Shown here piece after piece: positions 45,852 through 54,741 of a DNA stretch of 64,000 nucleotides; position 1 is the stretch's first letter, and each line of letters opens with the position of its first letter. Location: positions 310,001-374,000 of the forward strand of contig CANTFK010000992.1 of assembly GCA_947646735.1 (NCBI GenBank). Direction: 5' to 3'. The translations under genes were made by a program, and so were the position numbers. This stretch comes from Peronospora farinosa. Its lineage: Eukaryota; Oomycota; Peronosporomycetes; Peronosporales; Peronosporaceae. Under the pieces are notes generated by a model. The model did not search any database, was not told where the DNA came from, and saw nothing but the letters and a program-made list of their open reading frames with translations.

Positions 45852-48800
45852 ACCGATGTGGATATGTGATCTCTTCTGGATCAACATACCGTTTCAGACG
45901 ACCCACGTAAAATACGGGGTGCGTCTTCATATACGGTGGGAGAGTGAGCCTATAATTTAGGTCTCCAACTTCTTCAACCACTGTAAAGGGCCCAATGAAT
46001 CGGGGCAATAGCTTAGTAGTACCACCAGGTAGTACAGAAATTGCATGTTTAGGTAGGGTAGCAGTACTTAATAGCACTTTGTCCCCCACACTAAAGTGTT
46101 CATTGTTTTTGCGACCATGCTGGTCTGCATATTGTTTTTGCTTGTCCTGTGCGCTTGCCATCGCGTCACGGACTTTACGTGTGATGGCTAATCGCTCATC
46201 CACAAAGCGCTGAGCTTCGCTCACGCTTTTAGCATCCAGCTCGCCGATGACGCCTCCAAGAGGTCGTTCATGGGTCGACGCTGTTGATAACACTATAGTG
46301 TCATCATCAAGGAGCACTGGCATTTCTTGCCGTGCCTCCTCTGTGACACCTATAGGTGTCGTGACCACTGCTAAATTAGCAGTGTCACTAGGGCAACCTT
46401 GGCCCTCTTTGGCATTCGCACCGAGCGAAGTGAGGGGCCCTCCCCCACTAAGACTCGGGCTGCGTACAAACGAGACTGGCGTTCGAGGATGACGCAGTCC
46501 GTTAATGTAAAACGGTGTTTCACCCGTACTGGCGTGAACACTGTTATTAATAGCGAACTCCACGAATGGCAATTGCTTGCTCCATTCTTTGGGAGTCGCT
46601 ATTGTACGCAACACATCCGCCACGACTCGATTGGCCCGTTCTGTTTGGCCATCGGTCTGGGGATGATCAGCGGTTGACATGTGGAGCTTGCTACCCAGCA
46701 GCTCAAACACATGTCGCCAAAAACCCGACGTAAAACGCGGATCCCGGTCCGATACTATGGACTCGGGCATCCCGTGTAGTCGATACACGTGATCCAGGAA
46801 CAAGAGGGCAGCCTCTTTTCCTGAGATCTTGGTGCTACATGGTGCCAAATGCACCATCTTGCTCAGTCTGTCTACAAAGACGACGAGCCCCGTCCTGCCT
46901 TTATGGTCAGGCGGTAAGCCAAACATGAAGTCCAAACTGACCGACTTCCAACATTCAGTTGGAATCGGCAGTGGCTTCAGTGGCGCACTGTTTGAAGGTG
47001 CAGGCTTTATGCGCTGACACTCTTCGCAAGAGCGAATATAGTTGGCCACCCACCGATATAGGTGGGGCCACCAAAATTCCTCTGACACTCGTAAGAATGT
47101 CTTTTCACGGCCCAGATGCCCACTAGATGGCGCATCATGGCACTCGTGAAGTATCATCAGCTTGAGATCTGTGTCATGAGGGACATAGATTCTCAAGGGA
47201 TCACAGGGTGACAGTTGATGCCATAACAGGCCATCACTGTAACTAAAGCGATTTAGTTTCGCTTTGAGGTGCGACGGAAGGGTAACCTTTCGTCCACCAA
47301 AATGATCCAACAGCAGGCGACAATGTTCGTCCTGACTGTAACACTCCTTGATATCGGAGGCCATTGAGCTCGTCACATGGTAGGCCTTCATGGCTGCCAA
47401 TGTTGACGACTCAACTTGTGCTTTCGCACGAGACACACTATCCTGGTGTCTTGCCTCGAAGTCTGGTCTGCGCGATAACGCGTCAGCCAAGACATTCGAC
47501 TTACCCGGCTTATATTCAACTTTGAAATTAAATTCAGAGAAGAATGTTAGCCATCTCGCCATTCTCGGCGAGAGGTGCGGTGAATTTATAGCGGTCCGCA
47601 GTGATGCGTGATCCGTATAAACCACAAAAGGTTCGGTGCCCAAGAGGTGCACCCGAAACTTCACAAGGGCATACTTAATTGAAAGTAGCTCCTTGTCATG
47701 CACAGGGTAATTCAGCTCGGCAGCTTTTAAAAGCCGAGACTGATAAGAAATGACACGGTCAACGCCGTTGTCATCCTTCTGCATGAGCGCGCTGCCGATT
47801 GCAAAATTGCTTGCATCGCAGACGACGCTAAAGGGCTTATCCGCGTCTGGCAATGCCAAGACCGGTGCCTCTACAAGAGATTGCTTCACTGAAGTGAACG
47901 CATCTTCTTGTTCCTTTGACCAAGTCCATTCTGTATCCTTTTTCAAAAGGTCAGACAATGGCTTAGTCTGCTCCGCATAATTCTTGCTGTACTTATGCAA
48001 GTAATTAGCGAGCCCAAGGAATTGGCGCAGATCCTTCACATGTCGTGGGACTGGCCATTCCTTTACAGCCTTTACCTTTTCTGGGTCTGCTCGTACACCA
48101 TGTGCACCTACGATGCAGCCCAGTACAGGTATCTCGGGGACCCCTATTACGCACTTTTGCAAGTTCACGTATAATTGGGCGTCACCCAGAGTCTGCAACA
48201 CAGCGTCTAAATGACGCTTGTGCGACTCTATCGCGCTCAGACCGTCCTCCGCCCTACTATGCACGAATACATCGTCAAAGTAATGGGGCGCGTAGGCACG
48301 GTGCTGACGCATCACGTGAGCCACCACTCGGTTGAATGTTGCCGGAGCATTTTTCAACCCTTGTGGCATCACAAGCCACTCCCACAGCATACCGCTTGGG
48401 GTGCTTACTGCCGTTTTGGCTACATCGGTATCTCTCATGAGAACCTGATAGTAGCCATCCTTCAGATCCAACGCGGAAAAGATAGTTGACTTTCCCATGG
48501 AATTCAACAAAACATCTTTCCGCGGGATCGGCGTTTGAGCCGGAATGGTGGCCGTGTTCAGCTTATTATAAGCATGAACCACGCGCCATCCACCCGTTGC
48601 TTTACGCACACAGAAGGTCGGGCTGCAGTGAGGCGACTTGCTCTCACGTACATGTCCCGCCTTGGCTCGCTTGTCGAAGAACTCATCGATGTAATCGACT
48701 TGTTCCTTCGGCAACGGCCATTGCCTGGTCACACAATACTTGGTGCCAGGCTCCAGGTCAATTTCGTGCCTGATGCCCCTATCGGCCGGTAGGCGGCTCG

Positions 48801-50112
48801 GCACTTCTGCTGGAAACACATCACGGTGTTTCCACAGAACATCATAGAACGGGCTGTCCTTCAAGGCATCCCAGCCTTGAGCAGCGAACCGTTTCTTTTT
48901 GTCGGTCTCCAAGACGCTCTCATCCATTGTGGATGAAGAGCAACAGTCCACCACGTTCTCTTCTGGAACTGGTGCGACTATCTCGTGGATCTTTCCTTCC
49001 TTTAGTTCGGACAGGAACAGATCCCACGTCATCTCCGAGAGATTTACTATCTCCTCGGCAGATGCCAAGACAAGTTGGAGCACCTCAACTGAGGATGCCT
49101 CCGGCATTTTGTCTTCGACGGCCTCGAACAACTCGTTCGTAGGTCCGTCCTCTTGGACCGAGACTGATCCAAGGGTCACTCGTTTCGACGTGCCCTTGAT
49201 CGTCTTAATACGTCTGGTGCTCGTTCTTCGAGTCACCACGACCTTTGACCTGGAAGAAGGTGTCGTTGCTATCTCAGCTAACGCACTCCTTCCAACCGCA
49301 CCAGGCTCTTGGCTCTGTGCCGGTTCTTGTGGCGCTTGACTTCCTGTCAGCCCACCATCAACTGCCACAGGCTCTCGGCTCTGTGCAGGACTATTGGACG
49401 CATGACTACCTGTCATCGCCCCATTCACTACACCAGTCTTTTCGACCTGGGTAGGAATATGTGTCACCTGGCTTTCCGCCAGTGCACTTCCAACTACACC
49501 ACTCCTTTCGAGCTGGGTAGTTCCTGGTGTCGATTGACATACCGTCATCGCACCCTCGACTGTGTTGGACACAGCATCAGCCACATAAGCCTCTCGCAAG
49601 AGCACATCCTTTCCGGTGTCTTGCGTAGAGCTAGCGACTGTGCGTGTACGCCAGTCTATCCATGGTTGGTGTTTAGCCAACCAAGGCATGCCTAGGATGA
49701 GGTCATACGGACTCTCCATACCTAGCACTGTGAACTTCTCTTTACAAGAGAAGTCACTGAAACTGAAGGCGAGTTCAACTTGAACTCCCTCCGATTTAAC
49801 GAGCGCGCCGTTCGCTAAACGAACGATCGCCTCTTCTCGCTTGCCATCCTGGCAAAGCGACTCATAACTCGCCGGTCTCTTTTTCAGAGCCGCGAGTTTC
49901 ACAAAGTTTTGTGATGCACCCGAATCCACGAGAAGGGTCATCACTTGGTCATAGCCTCGTACTCGAGCGCTATAGACCAAAAGGGTTGAGGTCCGACCTT
50001 TCGGAACCTCAGGGACTATGCTACCCATTTGTTCGATCACTCTGAACTTAGGGGTAGCTTCAGAGTCCGCGACAGTAGGGCATCCCGCCCCTACTGCGCT
50101 CCCGCATTTCCC
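45274..50112 (-). CDS. pol: Element 2 Pol: PR, RT, RNase H, integrase, chromodomain
   Basis: The frame is open for 1612 codons from the predicted frameshift codon (50110-50112) to the stop at 45274; no ATG begins it. Counting from that codon, it has protease LLVDSGAS (D63), RT with YFDD at 611-614 and WEWLVMPQGL, RNase H CDASN (D766) with YTDHASL, an H2C2 zinc site (HECHDAP..CEECQ), and the integrase triad in DFMFGLPPD (D1061), SDRDPRF (about 1122-1124) and DGQTERANR. A chromodomain follows at about 1552-1612 (LVQWKGYPTSFDSWEP). The chromodomain marks a chromovirus and should direct integration to marked chromatin. All catalytic residues are present. The last 578 bp are shared with the antisense ORF. 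Confidence 0.96.
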   Translation of the reverse strand, partial: GKCGSAVGAGCPTVADSEATPKFRVIEQMGSIVPEVPKGRTSTLLVYSARVRGYDQVMTLLVDSGASQNFVKLAALKKRPASYESLCQDGKREEAIVRLANGALVKSEGVQVELAFSFSDFSCKEKFTVLGMESPYDLILGMPWLAKHQPWIDWRTRTVASSTQDTGKDVLLREAYVADAVSNTVEGAMTVCQSTPGTTQLERSGVVGSALAESQVTHIPTQVEKTGVVNGAMTGSHASNSPAQSREPVAVDGGLTGSQAPQEPAQSQEPGAVGRSALAEIATTPSSRSKVVVTRRTSTRRIKTIKGTSKRVTLGSVSVQEDGPTNELFEAVEDKMPEASSVEVLQLVLASAEEIVNLSEMTWDLFLSELKEGKIHEIVAPVPEENVVDCCSSSTMDESVLETDKKKRFAAQGWDALKDSPFYDVLWKHRDVFPAEVPSRLPADRGIRHEIDLEPGTKYCVTRQWPLPKEQVDYIDEFFDKRAKAGHVRESKSPHCSPTFCVRKATGGWRVVHAYNKLNTATIPAQTPIPRKDVLLNSMGKSTIFSALDLKDGYYQVLMRDTDVAKTAVSTPSGMLWEWLVMPQGLKNAPATFNRVVAHVMRQHRAYAPHYFDDVFVHSRAEDGLSAIESHKRHLDAVLQTLGDAQLYVNLQKCVIGVPEIPVLGCIVGAHGVRADPEKVKAVKEWPVPRHVKDLRQFLGLANYLHKYSKNYAEQTKPLSDLLKKDTEWTWSKEQEDAFTSVKQSLVEAPVLALPDADKPFSVVCDASNFAIGSALMQKDDNGVDRVISYQSRLLKAAELNYPVHDKELLSIKYALVKFRVHLLGTEPFVVYTDHASLRTAINSPHLSPRMARWLTFFSEFNFKVEYKPGKSNVLADALSRRPDFEARHQDSVSRAKAQVESSTLAAMKAYHVTSSMASDIKECYSQDEHCRLLLDHFGGRKVTLPSHLKAKLNRFSYSDGLLWHQLSPCDPLRIYVPHDTDLKLMILHECHDAPSSGHLGREKTFLRVSEEFWWPHLYRWVANYIRSCEECQRIKPAPSNSAPLKPLPIPTECWKSVSLDFMFGLPPDHKGRTGLVVFVDRLSKMVHLAPCSTKISGKEAALLFLDHVYRLHGMPESIVSDRDPRFTSGFWRHVFELLGSKLHMSTADHPQTDGQTERANRVVADVLRTIATPKEWSKQLPFVEFAINNSVHASTGETPFYINGLRHPRTPVSFVRSPSLSGGGPLTSLGANAKEGQGCPSDTANLAVVTTPIGVTEEARQEMPVLLDDDTIVLSTASTHERPLGGVIGELDAKSVSEAQRFVDERLAITRKVRDAMASAQDKQKQYADQHGRKNNEHFSVGDKVLLSTATLPKHAISVLPGGTTKLLPRFIGPFTVVEEVGDLNYRLTLPPYMKTHPVFYVGRLKRYVDPEEITYPHRSNETDGDVDCESSVAADQATRKPRGSPYTNEAIEDSVIEEDSALDAGLSSPVALRCPNGSSGGHTPDGPSPSHRADPRSVARLDSRDLSPASSAQRTQPATEQQQGRQPRVGGRNRHSYRAPPVLVDTEGNTRFLVGRLLAHRFVKRKLQILVQWKGYPTSFDSWEPVDALRVDVPGLVAAYVKQHQLSSFC

Positions 50113-51173
50113 GACCCATCTTGGGCAGGTGCTGAACCCGTGCGTCGTGCACGCTGGTTTTTCGCACCTCCCTTCGGGTTGGGAGACCTTTTGCTGGCTG
50201 CCTTAGCACCAGCAGCTACTTTGGCATAGCAGCGAGCCATCATATGGCCTCGCTTGCCGCACTTGTAGCAGATCACATCTGCATTGCCTAACTCCATAGG
50301 AGTGGCATCAGACTTCTCGGACGACGGCCTGTAATAGGCTGTCGCCGAGGCGCTGTTGTAGGATTGCTCCTCAACTAAGGCAATGTCAATTGCCTCTTCC
50401 ATCGTCGCTGGCACCTTTCTGAAAAGGGCCTGACGCGATGGGCCGTGCCTAAGTCCATTCATGAACGTGGCCACCTTGATACGCTCTGGTATCGGTTCCC
50501 CATTAATGGACGCCGACAGCGAACGCATCTCCTGCACAAATTCTTGCAGAGAGCGTTTCGCCTGTCGTGCTCCAAAGAAGCGCGCCATAAGCAACACTTC
50601 GTTGTTAGGCGGCTGATACATGGCGCGAATCTTTGCCTTAAAGATCGCCCATGATGGAAATGCATCAGCATTAGCCATCAGCGCAGAGTATGCCCACTCT
50701 GACGCTTTGCCACGCAAGTTGGACATGGCATACGACACCATTCTGGTGTCGTCTTCGATGAGCTGCGCCACTCCACATTGCTCAACTGCTAATAGCCAGT
50801 GAACAATCGTGTGAGGGCTAGTTCCATCGAACTTCGGAGGGTCCATCCGAATGGGCCTCGGTTGAGCAGGCCGGGCAGAGAGCGTCTCAACAGTTCTGTT
50901 GAGCGCCTCATTACGTGCCTGCTCAAGCCTAAGCTCATCCTGAGTCTTAGTGATGGACTCAGCGGTGGCTTGGCTGTTTACCTCGGACGCGTTTCTACGC
51001 TGTCCGAGCACAAACGCCTCAAATTGCTCCAACTGAGCAACATGTTGCTCAGGAGGACAATGCAAGAGATTGACCAGGGCTTGTTCACCAAGTCCCTGCG
51101 CCATATGCTCTGCCAACTCCCTATGATGTTGGGAGAGGTGAGGGAAGTCACTCCAGTCCATATTAAGGACCAT
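50091..51173 (-). CDS. gag: Element 2 Gag (360 aa)
   Basis: The ATG at 51171-51173 is the first in the frame; a slightly longer open stretch upstream begins with GTG only. The protein has a retrotransposon Gag core from about residue 95 to 230 (PPKFDGTSPHTIVHWLLAVE through FMNGLRHG) and a perfect CCHC zinc knuckle at 302-315 (CYKCGKRGHMMARC), followed by a basic tail. Gag builds the particle and binds the RNA. The last seven codons overlap Pol in the -1 frame. Confidence 0.93.
   Translation of the reverse strand: MVLNMDWSDFPHLSQHHRELAEHMAQGLGEQALVNLLHCPPEQHVAQLEQFEAFVLGQRRNASEVNSQATAESITKTQDELRLEQARNEALNRTVETLSARPAQPRPIRMDPPKFDGTSPHTIVHWLLAVEQCGVAQLIEDDTRMVSYAMSNLRGKASEWAYSALMANADAFPSWAIFKAKIRAMYQPPNNEVLLMARFFGARQAKRSLQEFVQEMRSLSASINGEPIPERIKVATFMNGLRHGPSRQALFRKVPATMEEAIDIALVEEQSYNSASATAYYRPSSEKSDATPMELGNADVICYKCGKRGHMMARCYAKVAAGAKAASKRSPNPKGGAKNQRARRTGSAPAQDGSGNAGAQ
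50106..50112 (-). promoter_or_regulatory. Predicted -1 ribosomal frameshift heptamer (G GGA AAT)
   Basis: The minus strand reads TCG GGA AAT in the Gag frame, giving the X XXY YYZ slippery heptamer GGGAAAT five codons before the Gag stop. Shifting back by one base enters the Pol frame with no stop. A downstream structure was not worked out; the next 60 bases are GC-rich. Confidence 0.7.
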
Positions 51174-51213
51174 GTCAACCACACGCACGCTCAGAGAGAC
51201 GGGTCGTGGGAAG

Positions 51214-51232
51214 GACTACTAGTGCTACCAAG
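51214..51232 (-). promoter_or_regulatory. Element 2 primer-binding site candidate
   Basis: Directly inside the 5' LTR the minus strand reads CTTGGTAGCACTAGTAGTC. The TGG start fits pairing with a tRNA CCA end. The primer tRNA is not identified; element 1 has the same site with one change. Confidence 0.5.
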
Positions 51233-51836
51233 TGTAGACGGGCACTTCTACGAAGTTGCCTCGTACTACGAGCACACACCTTATGCACAAGCGAGGAAGC
51301 GGTTATACCGTCTTACCTTCGCGTGCGAGGGTGGTTGGGAGGTTGGTCGACTGCTTAAGCAGTCGTACCACCAGTTGCCTCTCGCTTAAGCGAGAGTGCA
51401 ACGAACTTCTTAACAAGAAGGCACCGACGTCACGCAGAAGCTTTTCAGCTTCTCGTGCGTGGTGCTGTCGGTGTTTAAGCAAATTCAAGACTGATTTATA
51501 TTTAATTAGATTTTAACTAAATATAAATCTAACTACTGATTGGTTAATATGTAATGATGGGTGCCATCTCTATAGATGCGCATCCCAACGTGCGAGCTTA
51601 AATATATTTAAGCTCGCTCAATGACGTAACTGACTGACGTCATTTGATGACGCCTAGTCCCAGCTGGGCGTCATCCCCATCAATGTGAATACACCTAGTG
51701 TATATCACATACGCAAGGGTGTGACACATGGTGTGTCTCACCCGAGCGACAGGTCTTAAGTACTTACGTACCTTTTTAGACCTGCCCGTTAAGTATCGCA
51801 TACTTAACGGGTACGTGTAACGTTGAGCCCGTTACA
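51233..51836 (-). repeat. Element 2 5' LTR (604 bp)
   Basis: It matches 43697-44299 except for one inserted T (TTTAATTAG against TTTAATAG) and one G/T change near 51777. It starts TGTAGACGGG and ends CCCGTTACA on the plus strand. Confidence 0.96.
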
Positions 51837-51841
51837 GCGCA

Positions 51842-53171
51842 CGACTAAATAATGTACGCTTGATCAGTGCTGAAAATGTGTAACGTGTTTCATGTTCAGG
51901 ACGACTATTTCAATCAGCACAATCAAAAGCTGTGAAAAAAGTCGTGCTAGTACAAACCAAATATACAACAGGACAACGGACCTAGTGAAGCTGTAGAACA
52001 TCGAAAATGAGGCTGACAACATGAAACGAATACTGAGTATGTTATGGATCAAAGACGATACTTCACTAGTGTTAACAATGAGATCGTGGTTTTGTCATTG
52101 ATGATTTGTCTCTTGGAAGACACGAGCGCACGAACGTTCTTTTTTCGTGGACAGACACTTGAAGAAAAGCACACAATGTGGTCTTTCTTTAATTTTCACC
52201 ACTTTCTGTTACACGCGTAGGGTTTCTTTTCTATTTATCGTTCTTGCTTTTTACGATACAGTCGCACAAGTTTTTTTTGCGCCTAAATGGTGGTGCCATT
52301 GACACAAAAACTTTGGAAGAGATGACCGCTCGTCCATCATCATCATCACGAGTGAGGTCTTCTGAATGGCGCAAATTAGGTAACATGATTTATTAGTGTA
52401 TGGAAGTGACGAATGAGGCTAGAGCATTTGCAGCTGCAAGATGCACGAAGAGTCCACGAGACTGCTGTAATGAATCTCATGTCTGCAGTGAACTATTGGC
52501 ATGATGTGATTGACACTGGATGTAAACAAGCTAATTTTGCGGATGTCATATCACTTACTGAACCAGAAGTAGAAAAAAGTAGTGACAAAGTGGATCTTGG
52601 CTGTTTCAGATAGACTCAAGAATGAACTGAGCGTAAATCAGATGCGCGGAGAGCACAACGTACACTTGCTTTACGGCAAAGTTGCTTATGTAATGTGACA
52701 GCGTTATATTCAGGGAAATGATACTGTAATCCTTCACAGAAGCTGAGTGAGTTCGACCGTCAAATTCATGTACCAATGCCTCTTACAGGTAGTATAAATG
52801 CATGAATAGGCTTTAAATTGGTCAATAAGTTTGTATCTGCATCGAGATCCAGATGTTACACACTTCTTGAAAAATATGAGGATTTTGCATAAAAAGGGTA
52901 CTCTTACTGACTAACGACACACAGACGGAGCCAGTTTGAAACCTTCCACACAAAGAAGAGGCTCGAGCTTACCGCCATTTCTTCAGAGGCAACAGAGCGT
53001 CCTCACTCGCTGCCAATTGCATTAGCACTAACTCATCATTAACAACGTAAGAACTTGAGCACGCAACTGTTTATTGGGTGATGGTTGATTCTAATTGTGT
53101 ATTGTTCACCTTGTCAGACCTTTTGAAACGGCTCGTGCATCTTATTAACAACACCAAGCACTACCATCACC
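51842..53171. other. Intergenic region between element 2 and the kinase gene
   Basis: Only short frames occur; one at 52413-52613 (66 codons) has an acceptable composition but no support. The part next to 53172 should hold the kinase promoter, though no initiator match was found. Confidence 0.45.
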
Positions 53172-54233
53172 ATGGGATGCATGAACAGCAAGCGGAAAGA
53201 CCACACGCAGACCCCCGACACTAGTCGTTACAATGAGCCCAACTACACGGACCTCACACGCAATATGCACAATGGTGGCTTTTCGGGCAACCAGCCGCGT
53301 CGCAACTCTGCACAGACAGCCCCTCGCAACCCGCGCATGAACACGGGCACCTCTAACCGCGCGGAATCAGATAACTGCTTCCTGGAGCTGGTAAAATTCC
53401 GTCTGGATGAGAGTGAGGTGCTACTGACCCGTAAGGTCTCGAGCGGTGCCTTCGGAGTCGTCTGGCTGGGCCACTACCATGGCCAACCCGTGGCGGTAAA
53501 GCGCATGATCGACGGCGAGGATGAGGCCGTTTCATTCTCTCGCGAGATTGAGACCATGTCGAGACTAACGCATCCCAAGATTGTCCGCTTTATTGGCTGC
53601 ACGTGGACCAACAAGAAGGATTTGGGAGGCGTGTCCGAGTACATGGATGGTGGTGACGTCCGTACGCTACTGGAGACCCGAAAGATTGAGCTCAGCTGGA
53701 AGAAGGAGAAGATTTCCATCGCTATTGACGTTGCCGAGGCACTTGCCTATATGCACTCGCGCTCGCCAGTGGTGATTCACCGTGATCTCAAATCACGTAA
53801 TGTGCTTCTGAACTCGAGCATGGTGTCTAAGTTGAGTGATTTCGGATTGAGTCGGAATCGCTCGTATGAGGAGACCCTGACGGCTGGTGTAGGCACGGTA
53901 CGCTGGACGGCACCCGAGGTGATGCTGGGAGAAAACTATAGTGAGCAGGCCGATGTGTATTCGTTCGGTGTGGTGCTGAGTGAGTTGGACACGCGCGAGA
54001 TCCCCTTTGAGGAGAAGAGCAGCAAGACAGGAGCAGGCGGCGCACTCGATATGGCTATTGTGATTAAGGTGGCTAAGGGTGAGCTGCGACCAAGCTTCGC
54101 GCCGAATTGCCCCGATGTTATTCTGCGTATAGCTCGTGCGTGTCTGCAGTTCGACCCGGCACTTCGTCCTGACAGCGAATCGGTTGTACAGATGCTAAAT
54201 GACGCGCGTGTGCAGCTCCAGGCAATGTCATAA
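53172..54233 (+). CDS. Tyrosine-kinase-like protein kinase with N-terminal lipid-anchor signal
   Basis: This intronless protein has 353 residues. MGCMNS at the start fits N-myristoylation at G2 with palmitoylation at C3, so the kinase is probably membrane-bound. Residues 8-70 look disordered. The kinase domain (about 82-350) has SSGAFGVVWLG, VAVK (K110), HRDLKSRN (D205), DFGLS (D223) and APE at 247-249, so it should be active. The HRDLKSRN loop and the W in VRWTAPE place it in the TKL group, which is large in oomycetes. Its 3' end faces the STT3 gene. Substrates are unknown. Confidence 0.92.
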   Translation: MGCMNSKRKDHTQTPDTSRYNEPNYTDLTRNMHNGGFSGNQPRRNSAQTAPRNPRMNTGTSNRAESDNCFLELVKFRLDESEVLLTRKVSSGAFGVVWLGHYHGQPVAVKRMIDGEDEAVSFSREIETMSRLTHPKIVRFIGCTWTNKKDLGGVSEYMDGGDVRTLLETRKIELSWKKEKISIAIDVAEALAYMHSRSPVVIHRDLKSRNVLLNSSMVSKLSDFGLSRNRSYEETLTAGVGTVRWTAPEVMLGENYSEQADVYSFGVVLSELDTREIPFEEKSSKTGAGGALDMAIVIKVAKGELRPSFAPNCPDVILRIARACLQFDPALRPDSESVVQMLNDARVQLQAMS

Positions 54234-54741
54234 TCGTAGCATGCAGAGCTTGATGACTCCACGCAGTAGCGTCTCCTTCAGCAGCGAGGGAGCTGCTACC
54301 GTCGTTTTACCCTGTCCAGTATGAGCTGGACCGGTGTGATCAGCACCACGAATCAAATGTTTCGTGTTATTCCGCAGGAAGACTCATAGCTGGCGTGGTA
54401 TTAGAGCAAACGAAGAGCGAGAACGATAGATTAGATGGATGTCTTGCGTTGTGAAAATTAGGGTGAAACGACAGAGATGATCGATTTGATTTGGAGTGTA
54501 CGGGGATCTGGTGGAATAAGAGGAGAGGTATGGTGACGCGACACACACAAGCAAATGAGCCTATGCCTCCCGCTCCTCTCAGCATCTCCGTGATAGCGAC
54601 TTACTCCTGTGTTTAATTTGAACCGCTTCGCTCTCATTTTTGATTTTGCATTGGAGCCTGTTATTTCCTCTTCTAACGTCGACATTTTGTAACAAGCGGG
54701 GCACATCTCAGCATTGTATCAAGGCAAAAACGACAAAGCGT
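54234..54741. other. Convergent intergenic region
   Basis: This is the space between the 3' ends of the kinase and STT3 genes. No gene is seen, and it probably holds both polyadenylation regions. Confidence 0.5.

Larger units (their letters stand above)
43697..51836 (-). mobile_element. Ty3/gypsy chromovirus, element 2 (8140 bp, apparently intact)
   Basis: LTRs at 43697-44299 and 51233-51836 are identical except for one substitution and one single-base indel, which marks a very recent insertion. Gag, Pol and the antisense frame are all open. Flanking bases are ACGCA (43692-43696) and GCGCA (51837-51841), a 4/5 match to a target duplication. With Gag, protease, RT, RNase H, integrase and chromodomain complete, the element may be autonomous. 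Confidence 0.95.

Noticed and set aside
50041..50112. Separate pol start codon at the GTG at 50038-50040
   Set aside because: A GTG start is unlikely in a eukaryote; the frame is open up to the slippery heptamer in the Gag overlap, so a -1 shift explains it better.
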